A DNA stretch of 56,597 nt from Pseudomonas sp. GM18 (lineage in GTDB: Bacteria; Pseudomonadota; Gammaproteobacteria; Pseudomonadales; Pseudomonadaceae): assembly GCF_000282195.1 (NCBI RefSeq), contig NZ_AKJT01000027.1, forward strand, positions 1 through 56,597, in the 5' to 3' direction. Position numbers and translations under genes: made by a program. The notes under the pieces were generated by a model that ran no database searches, was not told where the DNA came from, and saw only the letters and a program-made list of their open reading frames with translations. This document shows, in pieces, positions 8,324 to 16,450 of the stretch (position 1 is its first letter; each line of letters opens with the position of its first letter).

Positions 8324-9226
8324 ATGAACCATCACGCAACCGCAGACAAGCCGCCAGCGCTTGAAGTCATCCTCAACGAGCCCCAGCACAGCTTTCGTTG
8401 GTATGAGCACGACTATCCCTTCGACCTGGCGCGCTGGAACCATCATCCGGAATTCGAGATCCACCTGATCCGCGAAGGCAGCGGTCGGCTGTTGGCCGGT
8501 GACTACATTGGCGTGTTCGAGGCCGGTCATGTCGCCCTGATCGGGCCTGGCCTGCCTCACGACTGGATCAGTGATCTGGGCAAGGGAGAGGTGATTACCG
8601 GCCGTGACGTGGTGTTGCAATTCGATGGCCAGATGCTGATGCAACTGCGCGACAAGGTCCCGGAGCTCAGCGAGTTGCAAAGCCTGTTTCGCCAGGCGGC
8701 GCAGGGCATCGAATTTCATGGCAACACCCGCAAGAAGGCGGCCCGACTGCTGGAAGACATCGGCCAATGCCACGGCTTGCAGCGACTGTGCCTGTTCTTG
8801 TCGTTGCTGCAACTACTGGCATCGGCCCCCGACAGCGAGAGACAAACGCTTGCCAGCCTGCAATACGCGCCCATGCTCGACGCATTGACGGCCCAGCGCA
8901 TGAGCATTGTTTTCGACTACATCCTGAACGACCTCGCCGACGAGTTGCGGATGTCGGTCATCGCCCAGCGTCTGGACATGAACGAGCCGGCCTTCTCTAA
9001 ATTCTTCAAGCGCGCCACCGGCCATACCTTCGTCGACCTGACGCGCAAACTGCGAGTCCAGCGTGCCTGCCGTTTGCTGGCGCAAAGCAGTTTTAGCGTT
9101 GCCGATATCTGCTTTGAAGTCGGGTACGCCAACTTGTCGAATTTCAATCGGCACTTCCGCCATGAAATGCACGAGACGCCCAGTGAGTATCGGCAGCGGT
9201 TACAGCGCGCATCTTGCGGCGGGTAG
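8324..9226 (+). CDS. AraC-family transcriptional regulator, MtlR-like
   Basis: The N-terminal half is a cupin-type sensor (WNHHPEFEIHLIREGSGRLL) and the C-terminal half is a double helix-turn-helix (LRMSVIAQRLDMNEPAFSKF and FSVADICFEVGYANLSNFNR). Sequence and length (300 residues) resemble MtlR, the mannitol/arabitol-operon activator of P. fluorescens. The frame is open from 8243, but ATG at 8324 gives the family length; GTG at 8321 is also possible. Divergent placement suggests control of the sugar-binding protein and SDR. Confidence 0.85.
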   Translation: MNHHATADKPPALEVILNEPQHSFRWYEHDYPFDLARWNHHPEFEIHLIREGSGRLLAGDYIGVFEAGHVALIGPGLPHDWISDLGKGEVITGRDVVLQFDGQMLMQLRDKVPELSELQSLFRQAAQGIEFHGNTRKKAARLLEDIGQCHGLQRLCLFLSLLQLLASAPDSERQTLASLQYAPMLDALTAQRMSIVFDYILNDLADELRMSVIAQRLDMNEPAFSKFFKRATGHTFVDLTRKLRVQRACRLLAQSSFSVADICFEVGYANLSNFNRHFRHEMHETPSEYRQRLQRASCGG

Positions 9227-9248
9227 CGCTTTCTGTGGCGCTGAAGTG

Positions 9249-9380
9249 TTAGTCTCGAAAGCAAGCGGGTAGTGGCGTTAGCGCATCTGGAATTATTTTC
9301 TTCCAGTTCTTGACATGCCTTTCGAACCAGTCCAGAATTGCGTCCATTCCTGATTCAGGAACACGAAAACCCCTTAGATT
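9249..9380 (-). pseudogene. Possible coding remnant next to the tRNA genes
   Basis: On the minus strand a frame reads LRGFRVPESGMDAILDWFER followed by HVKNWKKIIPDALTPLPACF and a stop at 9249-9251. It is closed upstream by a stop near 9390 and has no good start except the internal ATG of MDAILDW. The residue pattern looks protein-like but I recognise no family. It could be a fragment left by recombination at the tRNA cluster. Confidence 0.25.
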
Positions 9381-9467
9381 TCAAAGGGTTGGAAGCTAGA
9401 TTAGAATCTTGTTTCCAGATACGAGTTTACACGTTTGATGTTGTGCTACTGAACATCAGATGTTTGA

Positions 9468-9541
9468 GGCCGAATAGCAAAATGGTTATGCAGTGGATTG
9501 CAAATCCACCTACGCCGGTTCGATTCCGACTTCGGCCTCCA
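9468..9541 (+). tRNA. tRNA-Cys (anticodon GCA)
   Basis: A 74-nt cloverleaf. Acceptor stem GGCCGAA (9468-9474) pairs with TTCGGCC (9531-9537). Anticodon stem GTGGA/TCCAC encloses loop TTGCAAA with GCA at 9500-9502. The T loop GGTTCGATTCC is present and CCA is encoded at 9539-9541. Confidence 0.97.
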
Positions 9542-9549
9542 CTTTAAAC

Positions 9550-9585
9550 GAGCTCCGTAGATCCATGATCTACGGAGCTTTTTTA
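9550..9585 (+). terminator. Intrinsic terminator after tRNA-Cys
   Basis: AGCTCCGTAGATC pairs with GATCTACGGAGCT around CAT, followed by a T-rich run (TTTTTT). It separates tRNA-Cys from tRNA-Leu, so the latter probably has its own promoter in 9586-9736; GTATATATTT near 9653 is a candidate -10 area. Confidence 0.85.
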
Positions 9586-9736
9586 TTTTCGCAGTCCTGC
9601 AAGATTTAGTCTTGAAAAGGGGATTTGCGAACTTGCTTCACCGGGGCGGGATGTATATATTTCCCCCTCTGTTGCACAAGCGTCAGAACTGCCAGATCGT
9701 TATTTGGACAGTCTTCAGACTGCTTACCGCGCTACC

Positions 9737-9823
9737 GCCCGAATGGCGAAACTGGTAGACGCATGGGACTTAAAATCCCCCGCTCGTAAGGGCGTGCCGG
9801 TTCGATTCCGGCTTCGGGCACCA
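9737..9823 (+). tRNA. tRNA-Leu (anticodon TAA)
   Basis: An 87-nt class II tRNA. Acceptor GCCCGAA (9737-9743) pairs with TTCGGGC (9813-9819), a long variable arm is present (CCCGCTCGTAAGGGCG region), the anticodon loop is CTTAAAA with TAA at 9771-9773, the T arm is GGTTCGATTCC and CCA is encoded at 9821-9823. Its 3' end is the integration point of the island that follows. Confidence 0.97.
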
Positions 9824-9868
9824 TGAATATCAAGGGCTTGCGTGAGGTTTCTCATGCAAGCCCTTATT
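9805..9868 (+). repeat. Left att repeat: tRNA-Leu 3' end plus terminator hairpin
   Basis: From the T arm of tRNA-Leu through its terminator (stem AAGGGCTTGC with GCAAGCCCTT), this segment is repeated directly at 15030-15093. The first 32 bases are identical and only a handful of changes follow. A duplicated tRNA 3' end is the classic footprint of a tyrosine-recombinase island. The tRNA remains intact at this end. Confidence 0.85.
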
Positions 9869-9917
9869 TCTTTGCACCGCAAAAATCTATCTCTGCTCCG
9901 CAATTCGCTACCACTGG

Positions 9918-10046
9918 TCATTTTGTGGGCGTGACTTTCATCCCTTTACGCATTCGAATGTACTGCTCTGTCATTCCGACGGTTGCGTTTGCGGTAGTTG
10001 GAGCTAGCCATGCCCGCATCCCCATCCATGCAACCCGCTTCGTCCT
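9918..10046 (-). pseudogene. C-terminal remnant of a tyrosine recombinase (island integrase)
   Basis: The minus-strand frame ends with VGMTEQYIRMRKGMKVTPTK and a TGA at 9918-9920. The MTEQYIR segment matches the box around the nucleophile Tyr in phage/ICE integrases, and the basic KVTPTK tail is common there. Upstream the frame runs RVAWMGMRAWLAPTTA without the expected GH(S/T) motif and the Arg/His catalytic boxes are gone, so the gene is truncated or scrambled. Its position just inside the left att repeat is where an island integrase is expected. Confidence 0.6.
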
Positions 10047-10215
10047 ACTGCTCAAGCATCAAACTGCGCCAAACGATCACTGGCGGTTCAACAGGCACAA
10101 CATCCGGTTGCAGCTCTCCCTGTTTCTGCAACTCTGGCGAAGTCGCCACGGATGATGGCTGCTGAAGCGGCAAACGTCGCTCGGCCTCTGCGGTCGACTT
10201 ATCGATAGGCGGCAT
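10045..10215 (-). CDS. Small hypothetical protein (56 aa)
   Basis: The frame begins two bases after the stop of the quinone-reductase gene and reads MPPIDKSTAEAERRLPLQQP, later ending VIVWRSLMLEQ. It is Pro/Gln rich with no membrane segment and no recognised domain. No Shine-Dalgarno is visible, so it would rely on coupling to the upstream gene, or it may be a fragment of the decayed island end. Confidence 0.35.
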   Translation of the reverse strand: MPPIDKSTAEAERRLPLQQPSSVATSPELQKQGELQPDVVPVEPPVIVWRSLMLEQ

Positions 10216-10217
10216 AG

Positions 10218-11216
10218 TCATTTGATCGTAACAACGACCTTGCCCTTGGCTCGTCCCTGCTCGACGTACTTCAATGCCTCTGCAGTTGATTCAAAGGTGA
10301 AGGAGCGGTCAACCACGGGTTTGATGATTCCGGCCTCAATGAGCGCGGTGATTTGTTGCAGTTGGGCGCCATCGGCCCGCATGAACACGAACGCGTAGCT
10401 GACGTCCTGCTTGCGTGCCTTGCGTCGAATACCGAGGCTCAGCAGGCGTATGACTTGCTCCAATGGCCAGGACAACCCTTGCTCCTGCGCGAACTGCGCA
10501 GTAGGTGGCCCTGAGATGGAAATGAGTTGGCCGCCGGGCTTGAGGACTTTGAGTGACTTCTCCAGTACGTCCGCGCCGAGGCTGTTCAACACCACGTCGT
10601 AGTCGTGCAAGACACTTTCGAAATTCTGCTGTGTGTAGTCGATTACCAGGTCGGCCCCCAGCGCCTTCACCCATTCGACATTCGCGGTGCTGGTGGTGGT
10701 CGCGACGAAGGCGCCGAGGTGTTTGGCAAGTTGGATGGCGAGGGTGCCGACACCGCCGGAGCCAGCGTGTATCAGCACTTTCTGGCCCTTTTTCAGTTGG
10801 GCGGTTTCGACCAGCACTTGCCAGGCGGTCAGCGCGACCAAGGGGATGGACGCGGCTTGTGCCATGTTGGTATTGGCAGGTTTCAGGGCGATCGCGTTTT
10901 CGTTTACGGCGATCAATTGAGCGAACGTCCCGATCCGCGCTTCGGGCGGGCGAGCGTAGACCTCGTCTCCCGGTTTGAAGCGTTTCACTTGCGAGCCAAC
11001 CTCAACCACGACGCCCGCCAGGTCATTGCCCAGTACCAGCGGAAATGAATAGGGCAGGATCAGTTTGAATTCGCCTTTGCTGATCTTCGAATCCAGCAGG
11101 TTGACGCTGCTGGCGTGTACCTCAATCAATACGTCGTGGGCGCCCACCGCGGGGGCGGGGACTTCGCCAATGCGCCCGGTGTTCTTGCCGTAGCGATCAA
11201 TTAAAAATGCTTTCAT
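10218..11216 (-). CDS. NADP-dependent quinone oxidoreductase / alkenal reductase (zinc-independent MDR family)
   Basis: A 332-residue medium-chain reductase with a GroES-like N-terminal half (SSVNLLDSKISKG) and a Rossmann half with IHAGSGGVGTLAIQLAKHLG. Family members reduce quinones or alpha,beta-unsaturated carbonyls with NADPH. The structural-zinc cysteine cluster is absent. The start MKAFLIDRYGK at 11216 is preferred to a 49-residue upstream extension of low-complexity sequence. It is the fourth gene of the TetR-controlled island operon, 67 bp after the hydrolase gene. Confidence 0.87.
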   Translation of the reverse strand: MKAFLIDRYGKNTGRIGEVPAPAVGAHDVLIEVHASSVNLLDSKISKGEFKLILPYSFPLVLGNDLAGVVVEVGSQVKRFKPGDEVYARPPEARIGTFAQLIAVNENAIALKPANTNMAQAASIPLVALTAWQVLVETAQLKKGQKVLIHAGSGGVGTLAIQLAKHLGAFVATTTSTANVEWVKALGADLVIDYTQQNFESVLHDYDVVLNSLGADVLEKSLKVLKPGGQLISISGPPTAQFAQEQGLSWPLEQVIRLLSLGIRRKARKQDVSYAFVFMRADGAQLQQITALIEAGIIKPVVDRSFTFESTAEALKYVEQGRAKGKVVVTIK

Positions 11217-11283
11217 CGTGGTGCGGCTCTTGTCGGTTGGAAAGAGGGTGGGCGGTGCGTTTGCGGCGTTGCTGCGCGCGTTG

Positions 11284-12153
11284 TCAGGCATCAAGGAACG
11301 CCAGTGCCTTGGTCGCAAAGTCAACGTAGTGCTGGAAAATGCCACCGTGCCCGGCGTCTTCATAAATAACCAGTTGTGCGTTGGGGATGCGGTTCGCCAG
11401 CGCTATCGAGTTAACGCTGGGCACCATGATGTCGTTGTCGCCGTTGACGATCAGCGTCGGCGTCCGCAAGTGCCCGAGGTCTTGCGGCGCCTGTTTGCCC
11501 CACGCGGTGATGGCTTTCAACTGCCGTAGGAAAGCGCTGGGCGTCGGGCCTTTATCACGATCTTTTTTGCGTTCTTTCAGGCGTTGCAAATATTGCGAGG
11601 CGGCTCGACGGCTATTGGGCGTCGAAGTAAAGAACAGGTAGAACTTGGGATCTCGCAAGTTCAGCAAGCCTTTGATCATCAATGGCCACCTCACCGAGCC
11701 GACCTTGTCGATACCGGTGCCGCCGGCCGGTCCGGTGCCCGCGAGAATCAAACGGCGCACCAACGCGGGCGCCTTCAGGGCGATGTCCTGAGCGACGAAG
11801 CCGCCGAGCGAGAAACCGAGCACGTCAACTGTCTCAAAACCCAGCGCATGTATCAGTTGGATGGCATCGTCAGCCATTTCGCCGACCGTCAGTGGCGCGA
11901 TTCCACCAGAGCCGCCGATCCCGCGATAGTCGGTGGCAATGATGCGCCTTGTTTGTGCCAGGCCATCGATGATCCCAGGGTCGTAGTTGTCCAGTACCGC
12001 GCCCCAATGATTGAACAGTACGAGGGGAACGTCGGTCTTGGGGCCGATGTCGCGATAGGCGAAGGGAATGCCGTTGACCGTGATCGACTGGTTCGATGCG
12101 TTGATGAACGACGTCTGCGAGCCGGCGGGGTCATTTGTATTCGTGGGAGCCAT
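11284..12153 (-). CDS. Alpha/beta-fold hydrolase
   Basis: A 289-residue hydrolase with oxyanion region LFNHWGAVLDNYDP, nucleophile elbow GFSLGGFVAQ (Ser near residue 117), an acid-containing segment TPTLIVNGDNDIMVPSVNS and the catalytic His in EDAGHGGIFQH near the C-terminus. The triad is therefore complete. It resembles the 3-oxoadipate enol-lactonase/haloperoxidase-like group, but the substrate is unknown. GGAGTAGAC precedes the ATG. It lies within the detoxification operon. Confidence 0.87.
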   Translation of the reverse strand: MAPTNTNDPAGSQTSFINASNQSITVNGIPFAYRDIGPKTDVPLVLFNHWGAVLDNYDPGIIDGLAQTRRIIATDYRGIGGSGGIAPLTVGEMADDAIQLIHALGFETVDVLGFSLGGFVAQDIALKAPALVRRLILAGTGPAGGTGIDKVGSVRWPLMIKGLLNLRDPKFYLFFTSTPNSRRAASQYLQRLKERKKDRDKGPTPSAFLRQLKAITAWGKQAPQDLGHLRTPTLIVNGDNDIMVPSVNSIALANRIPNAQLVIYEDAGHGGIFQHYVDFATKALAFLDA

Positions 12154-12237
12154 GTCTACTCCGAACAGAGGGCCGCATTCGGCGCAGTACCCTGGGCGCC
12201 TGCATCGAATCCGGCATGGGTGTTCGCTACAAAAAGA

Positions 12238-13026
12238 TCACTGTGGGGGTTGGTAGCGCTGGGCAACCGCAGACTGGCGGATTTGCTGCAGCAGGCCCTG
12301 ACGTGCGGTCTGCAGGCCATCCCAGCGTTCAGCTTCGTGCAGCGGCGGGATAGTCACCGGCTCACGTCGATCAAAACCGACCAGCGCGGCATCCACCAGA
12401 TCGCTCACTTCCATGATTTCGTTCAAGGTGTTGATGTCGATGCCAGAGCGATCCCAGATCTCCGTGCGGGTTGCGGCCGGCAGCACGGCCTGCACGTAGA
12501 CGCCCAGAGGCGAAAGTTCCAGGCTCAGACCTTGGGAAAGGAACAGCACAAACGCCTTGGTCGCACCGTAGACCGACATGCCGAACTCCGGCGCAAGACC
12601 CACCACCGAACCGATGTTGATGATCGCACCGTCGCCTGCTTTGGCCAGGCGTGGGGCGATGGCGCTGGCGAGCCGCACCAGCGCCGTGGTGTTGAGGGCG
12701 ACCAGTTGCGCAACACTGTCGGTGCTTTGGTCGATGAAGTTGCCGGACAGAGCGGCGCCAGCGTTATTGACGAGGATGCCGATACGGGCGTCGTCGCGCA
12801 GGCGTGCTTCAACGGTTGTCAGATCACTGAGTTGGGTCAGATCCGCCGGGATCACATCGACGGCGACGCCGTGTTCGCTGCGCAAGCGAGCTGCAAGTGC
12901 GTCCAGGCGAGCCTGGTCTCGGGCGACCAGTACCAGATCGTGGCCGCGTTGCGCGAAGCGCTCGGCGTAGACGGCGCCAATGCCGGTGGAGGCGCCAGTG
13001 ATGAAAACAGTAGGGCGAGTGCTCAT
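12238..13026 (-). CDS. SDR-family NAD(P)-dependent oxidoreductase
   Basis: A 262-residue short-chain dehydrogenase. It has the cofactor loop TGASTGIGAVYAERFA, NNAGAALSG, the catalytic Ser in NIGSVVGLAPE and the YGATK catalytic pair. RDQARLDAL after the second strand suggests NADP(H) preference. The product is probably a reductase of carbonyls produced or encountered by its operon partners. It is separated from the old-yellow-enzyme gene upstream by 52 bp and from the hydrolase by 84 bp. Confidence 0.87.
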   Translation of the reverse strand: MSTRPTVFITGASTGIGAVYAERFAQRGHDLVLVARDQARLDALAARLRSEHGVAVDVIPADLTQLSDLTTVEARLRDDARIGILVNNAGAALSGNFIDQSTDSVAQLVALNTTALVRLASAIAPRLAKAGDGAIINIGSVVGLAPEFGMSVYGATKAFVLFLSQGLSLELSPLGVYVQAVLPAATRTEIWDRSGIDINTLNEIMEVSDLVDAALVGFDRREPVTIPPLHEAERWDGLQTARQGLLQQIRQSAVAQRYQPPQ

Positions 13027-13078
13027 GGGTTATCTCTCTTTCAGGATGTGTGAAACAGAAAGCGCGATCACTGATTGC

Positions 13079-14179
13079 TCAGCTTGCGGTGGCGCCCGAT
13101 TCAACCAACGTCGGGTAGTCGATGTAGCCTGCCGCGCCGCCGCCATAGAGGGTGGCGGGATTGAAGGCGGACAAGGCTGCGCCGGTCTTGAGGCGTTCCA
13201 CCAGATCCGGGTTGCCAATGAACGGGCGACCGAACGCGATCAGATCAGCCTGGTCTTCGGCGAGCCGCGATGTCGCCAGGTCCAGGTCATAGCCGTTGTT
13301 GGCGATGTAGGTGTTTTTGAAACGCTGGCGCAGGGCGCCGAAATCGAATGGCGCCGCGTCACGCGGGCCACCGGTCGCGCCTTCGACCATGTGCAGGTAA
13401 ACGACGCCGAGGGCGTCGAGTTGATCGACGACGTAATCGAATTGCGCTTGCGGATTGCTGCTGGAAACGCCGTTGGCCGGCGACACCGGCGACAAGCGAA
13501 CCCCGGTGCGATCCGCGCCGATTTCATTGACGACGGCCGCTGTCACTTCGAGCAATAGACGCGCACGATTTACAATCGAACCGCCGTAAGCATCGGTGCG
13601 CAAGTTGGCGCTGTCCTTGAGGAATTGATCCAGCAAATAGCCGTTCGCGCCGTGAATTTCCACGCCATCGAACCCGGCGGCGACGGCGTTTGCCGCGGCC
13701 TGGCGGAAATCGGAGACGATCCCCGGCAGTTCGCTGATGTCCAGTGCGCGCGGCTCGGAGACGTCTTCAAAGCGGTTGTTGACGAACACTTTGGTGGCGG
13801 CGCGTAGCGCAGAAGGGGCCACGGGAGCGGCGCCGTTTTCTTGCAGATCAACGTGCGACACGCGGCCGACATGCCACAGTTGCAGAAAGATTTTTCCGCC
13901 CTTGGCGTGGACGGCATCGGTCACTGTGCGCCAGCCATCTATCTGCGCCTGCGTGTAGATTCCGGGGGTGTCCTGATAGCCCTGACCCTGTTGGGAAATC
14001 TGCGTGGCTTCGCTGATAAGCAAGCCTGCGCTTGCTCGTTGGCTGTAATAGGTGGCCGCGAACTCGCTTGGCACAAAGCCTTCGCCTGCGCGGTTGCGTG
14101 TCAGTGGTGCGAGGACGACACGGTTCGACAGCGTGAGGGCGCCAAGTCTGTAAGGGGTGAATAGATTCTGGTCGGTCAT
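13079..14179 (-). CDS. Old yellow enzyme family alkene reductase (NemA-like)
   Basis: A 366-residue FMN enzyme. It has LAPLTRNRAGEG at the start of the barrel, LQLWHVGRVSH, the substrate-binding pair in DGVEIHGANGYLLDQFLKD and the phosphate-binding FGRPFIGNPDLVERL. Such enzymes use NADPH to reduce activated C=C bonds, nitro groups and nitrate esters. It is the first gene of the island operon, divergent from the TetR gene, an arrangement like nemR-nemA. ATCAT-N7-ATGAT (about 14286-14302) in the shared promoter is a possible operator. Confidence 0.93.
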   Translation of the reverse strand: MTDQNLFTPYRLGALTLSNRVVLAPLTRNRAGEGFVPSEFAATYYSQRASAGLLISEATQISQQGQGYQDTPGIYTQAQIDGWRTVTDAVHAKGGKIFLQLWHVGRVSHVDLQENGAAPVAPSALRAATKVFVNNRFEDVSEPRALDISELPGIVSDFRQAAANAVAAGFDGVEIHGANGYLLDQFLKDSANLRTDAYGGSIVNRARLLLEVTAAVVNEIGADRTGVRLSPVSPANGVSSSNPQAQFDYVVDQLDALGVVYLHMVEGATGGPRDAAPFDFGALRQRFKNTYIANNGYDLDLATSRLAEDQADLIAFGRPFIGNPDLVERLKTGAALSAFNPATLYGGGAAGYIDYPTLVESGATAS

Positions 14180-14328
14180 TTGGTATTCCTTCCATGCCCG
14201 TTGATGGAAATCGGTTGTGAGTGCAATTAGGATGATGATCGAAATCTAAGCTGTCAACGGTTTTGATTATGGTCAGCATCTATGTATCATTGAGCGCATG
14301 ATTTCCCAGTGGATATGAGGTATTGCAC

Positions 14329-14916
14329 GTGAGAGTGACCAAGGCCCAGGCGCAGGCCAATCGGGAGCACATCGTTGAAACGGCCTCTGAGCTGTTCCGT
14401 GAGCGCGGCTTCGACGGCGTCGGTGTGTCGGATCTCATGGCGGCTGCCGGCTTCACCCACGGAGGTTTCTACAAGCATTTCGGCTCGAAGGCCGACCTGA
14501 TGGCCGAAGCCTCTGCCAGCAGCCTTTCCAAATCGCTGACTGGCGCGGAAGCGCTCGATGTTCCGGGCTTCATCGACGTCTATGTGACGAGAGAGCATCG
14601 GGACGGACGTGGCAGCGGTTGCACCATGGCCGCGTTGTGCGGCGACGCGGCGCGTCAATCGGACGATGTGAAAGCGACGTTTGCCGAAGGGATCGAACAC
14701 ACTCTGCAAACTCTGGGGGAGAAATATCCGACGGGGCCGGATGCCGCGGAGGGTGAGGGGAGAAAGAAAATGATCGACCTGCTGTCTCGTGCTGTCGGCG
14801 CGATTATTTTGTCGCGTGCCTGCCCGGATGATTCCGCGTTGGCGGATGAGATCCTTGAGGTGTGCCGAGCTGAAATGTTTGCTTCATTGCCGGTCGATGA
14901 AGTGGAAGCGGTGTAG
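14329..14916 (+). CDS. TetR/AcrR-family repressor of the divergent OYE operon
   Basis: A 195-residue regulator. The N-terminal helix-turn-helix spans about residues 10-55 (TASELFRERGFDGVGVSDLM then AGFTHGGFYKHFGSKADLM). The C-terminal ligand domain contains GSGCTMAALCGDAARQSDDV, with cysteines that could sense electrophiles as in NemR; that is inference. The start is GTG at 14329 with GAGG eight bases upstream; a TTG two codons earlier sits too close to it. Confidence 0.85.
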   Translation: MRVTKAQAQANREHIVETASELFRERGFDGVGVSDLMAAAGFTHGGFYKHFGSKADLMAEASASSLSKSLTGAEALDVPGFIDVYVTREHRDGRGSGCTMAALCGDAARQSDDVKATFAEGIEHTLQTLGEKYPTGPDAAEGEGRKKMIDLLSRAVGAIILSRACPDDSALADEILEVCRAEMFASLPVDEVEAV

Positions 14917-15029
14917 AAGGGCGGCTCATTCAGAGCGAGGTTTTCGGGAGAACTTCGGATTTTGATGCTCGGACCAGAAAGTCAACTTTGGGCCGACTGC
15001 TGCGGTTCACGAATGGCGGCTTTCGGCCA

Positions 15030-15093
15030 ATTCCGGCTTCGGGCACCATGAATATCAAGGGTTTGCATGAGGTTTCTCATGCAGGTCCTTAGT
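15030..15093 (+). repeat. Right att repeat: duplicated tRNA-Leu 3' end plus terminator
   Basis: This is the direct repeat of 9805-9868: TTCCGGCTTCGGGCACCATG continuing into the same hairpin, here with a few substitutions that weaken the stem (AAGGGTTTGC versus GCAGGTCCTT). No tRNA body precedes it; the left side is ordinary intergenic sequence. It closes the island. Confidence 0.85.
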
Positions 15094-15104
15094 TTTTTCC
15101 GCAA

Positions 15105-16187
15105 TCAAAAAATCTTTTCCGCAAAGAATCGGCCGGGACGACATGGGCCAAGGGCAGAAAAGGCCTTGTCGTCGATGATCTCCTCGCTGGCAAGACGGCC
15201 CACTATCGCAGCCAGGGCGACTCCGGGATGCATGGTGCAAACGTATACCCCGCCGACAGTGGGTAGATATCCGATGATGGGGATGCCGTCGGCAGCAATC
15301 GGCCTGAGTCCGACGCAAGCCAGTTCCGGCTCAATGGAAATAACGCCGTGAAGTTCGTTCTGGATGGCCTTGGCGGTTCTTTGCGCTATTGCTGCTGGCT
15401 GGTTTTCCAAAGCGCCTCCCAAATAATCTTCCGCTGCCAGCAATGTACCCTCCGTGCTTTGCCTCACCTCCATTTCAGGGCTGGAGATGATGGTGTTCAC
15501 GAGATTGGGTTGTGTCTTGTAGCGAATGAACATGGCAGGAGAGGCCTCTATTGGAAGGGGCGCGTTTAGCATCTGTGTCAGTTTGGTGATGCCAGTCCCT
15601 GCGGCCAGCACGACAATGTCGGCATCGATGACGCCAGTTGCGGTTTCGACTCCCGTCACCTTCGCGTTCCGGGTGGTAAAGCCGAGCACCCGAGTCTGCG
15701 TGAGAACCTTTGCCCCATGAGCCTGGGCGGCCGCGATCAAGGCATGGGTGGCCTCTACAGCATCCAGCGCGCCTTCTTGCGCTGCATACAAGGCATGCTG
15801 AGGGGGATTCTTGAGGTTGGGCTCAAGGGTGAGAATCCGGGAGCGGGATACCGGTATTGCCGAAGGCTGGCTGCCTGAGGCTTGCTGCACGCCACCTGAG
15901 CTCGCGCCATAAGACAGGGAGCCTGTCCAGCGTATCTTCAGACCAGGCAGCTCCGTTTCGAGTCGGTGATACTCTTCGATTGCTGCACCACGCAACTGTG
16001 CAATGGGATCGGGCCCGTTGTGTGAAGTGTTGATCCATGCGAATGAGCTTCCAGTCACGCCGCACGCTATGCCTCCAGCCTCGACCAGAATGACATTCGC
16101 GCCCTTGCTGGCCAGGTGATACGCGAGGGACGCACCCACGATGCCCGCGCCAATGACAACAACTCTTTTGTCCGTGCCATCTCTCAT
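15105..16187 (-). CDS. FAD-dependent oxidoreductase, DadA/glycine-oxidase-like
   Basis: A 360-residue DAO-family flavoprotein. It has the N-terminal dinucleotide motif VVVIGAGIVGASLAYHLAS, TGSSFAWINTSHN after the second strand and a C-terminal FAD contact GLRPIAADGIPIIGYLPTVG. Such enzymes oxidise amino acids, amines or betaine-like compounds; the substrate is unknown. GGAGG six bases before ATG 16187 fixes the start. The normal family end would be near RPGRF; here five extra residues (FAEKIF region) run into the att-repeat side, so the 3' end may have been reshaped by island insertion. Confidence 0.85.
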   Translation of the reverse strand: MRDGTDKRVVVIGAGIVGASLAYHLASKGANVILVEAGGIACGVTGSSFAWINTSHNGPDPIAQLRGAAIEEYHRLETELPGLKIRWTGSLSYGASSGGVQQASGSQPSAIPVSRSRILTLEPNLKNPPQHALYAAQEGALDAVEATHALIAAAQAHGAKVLTQTRVLGFTTRNAKVTGVETATGVIDADIVVLAAGTGITKLTQMLNAPLPIEASPAMFIRYKTQPNLVNTIISSPEMEVRQSTEGTLLAAEDYLGGALENQPAAIAQRTAKAIQNELHGVISIEPELACVGLRPIAADGIPIIGYLPTVGGVYVCTMHPGVALAAIVGRLASEEIIDDKAFSALGPCRPGRFFAEKIF

Positions 16188-16450
16188 ATCAGCCTCCGTT
16201 CTGTTGACCCAATGACGATACGCCATGCTCGCCCAGTGCCCGCACGGCAAAGCCAGCGCAATACCAATTGGATATGGCCAAGACAGCGGTGAATATCAAG
16301 GGGGGAGGAGCGCTTTGGTCTGGTCGTGCCGTGTTGGGAAGGTATATATGATAATGATGCACCCATTGTTACCGACATTCGCCATCCGCCGCTCAGAACT
16401 GCCCCGACGAGGCTATTGCAGCGGTGCACTGTTATTAAGGGGGCTGCTTT

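Noticed and set aside
11584..13053. 489-codon plus-strand frame over the hydrolase and SDR genes
   Set aside because: No domain; opposite to two clear enzymes with intact catalytic motifs.
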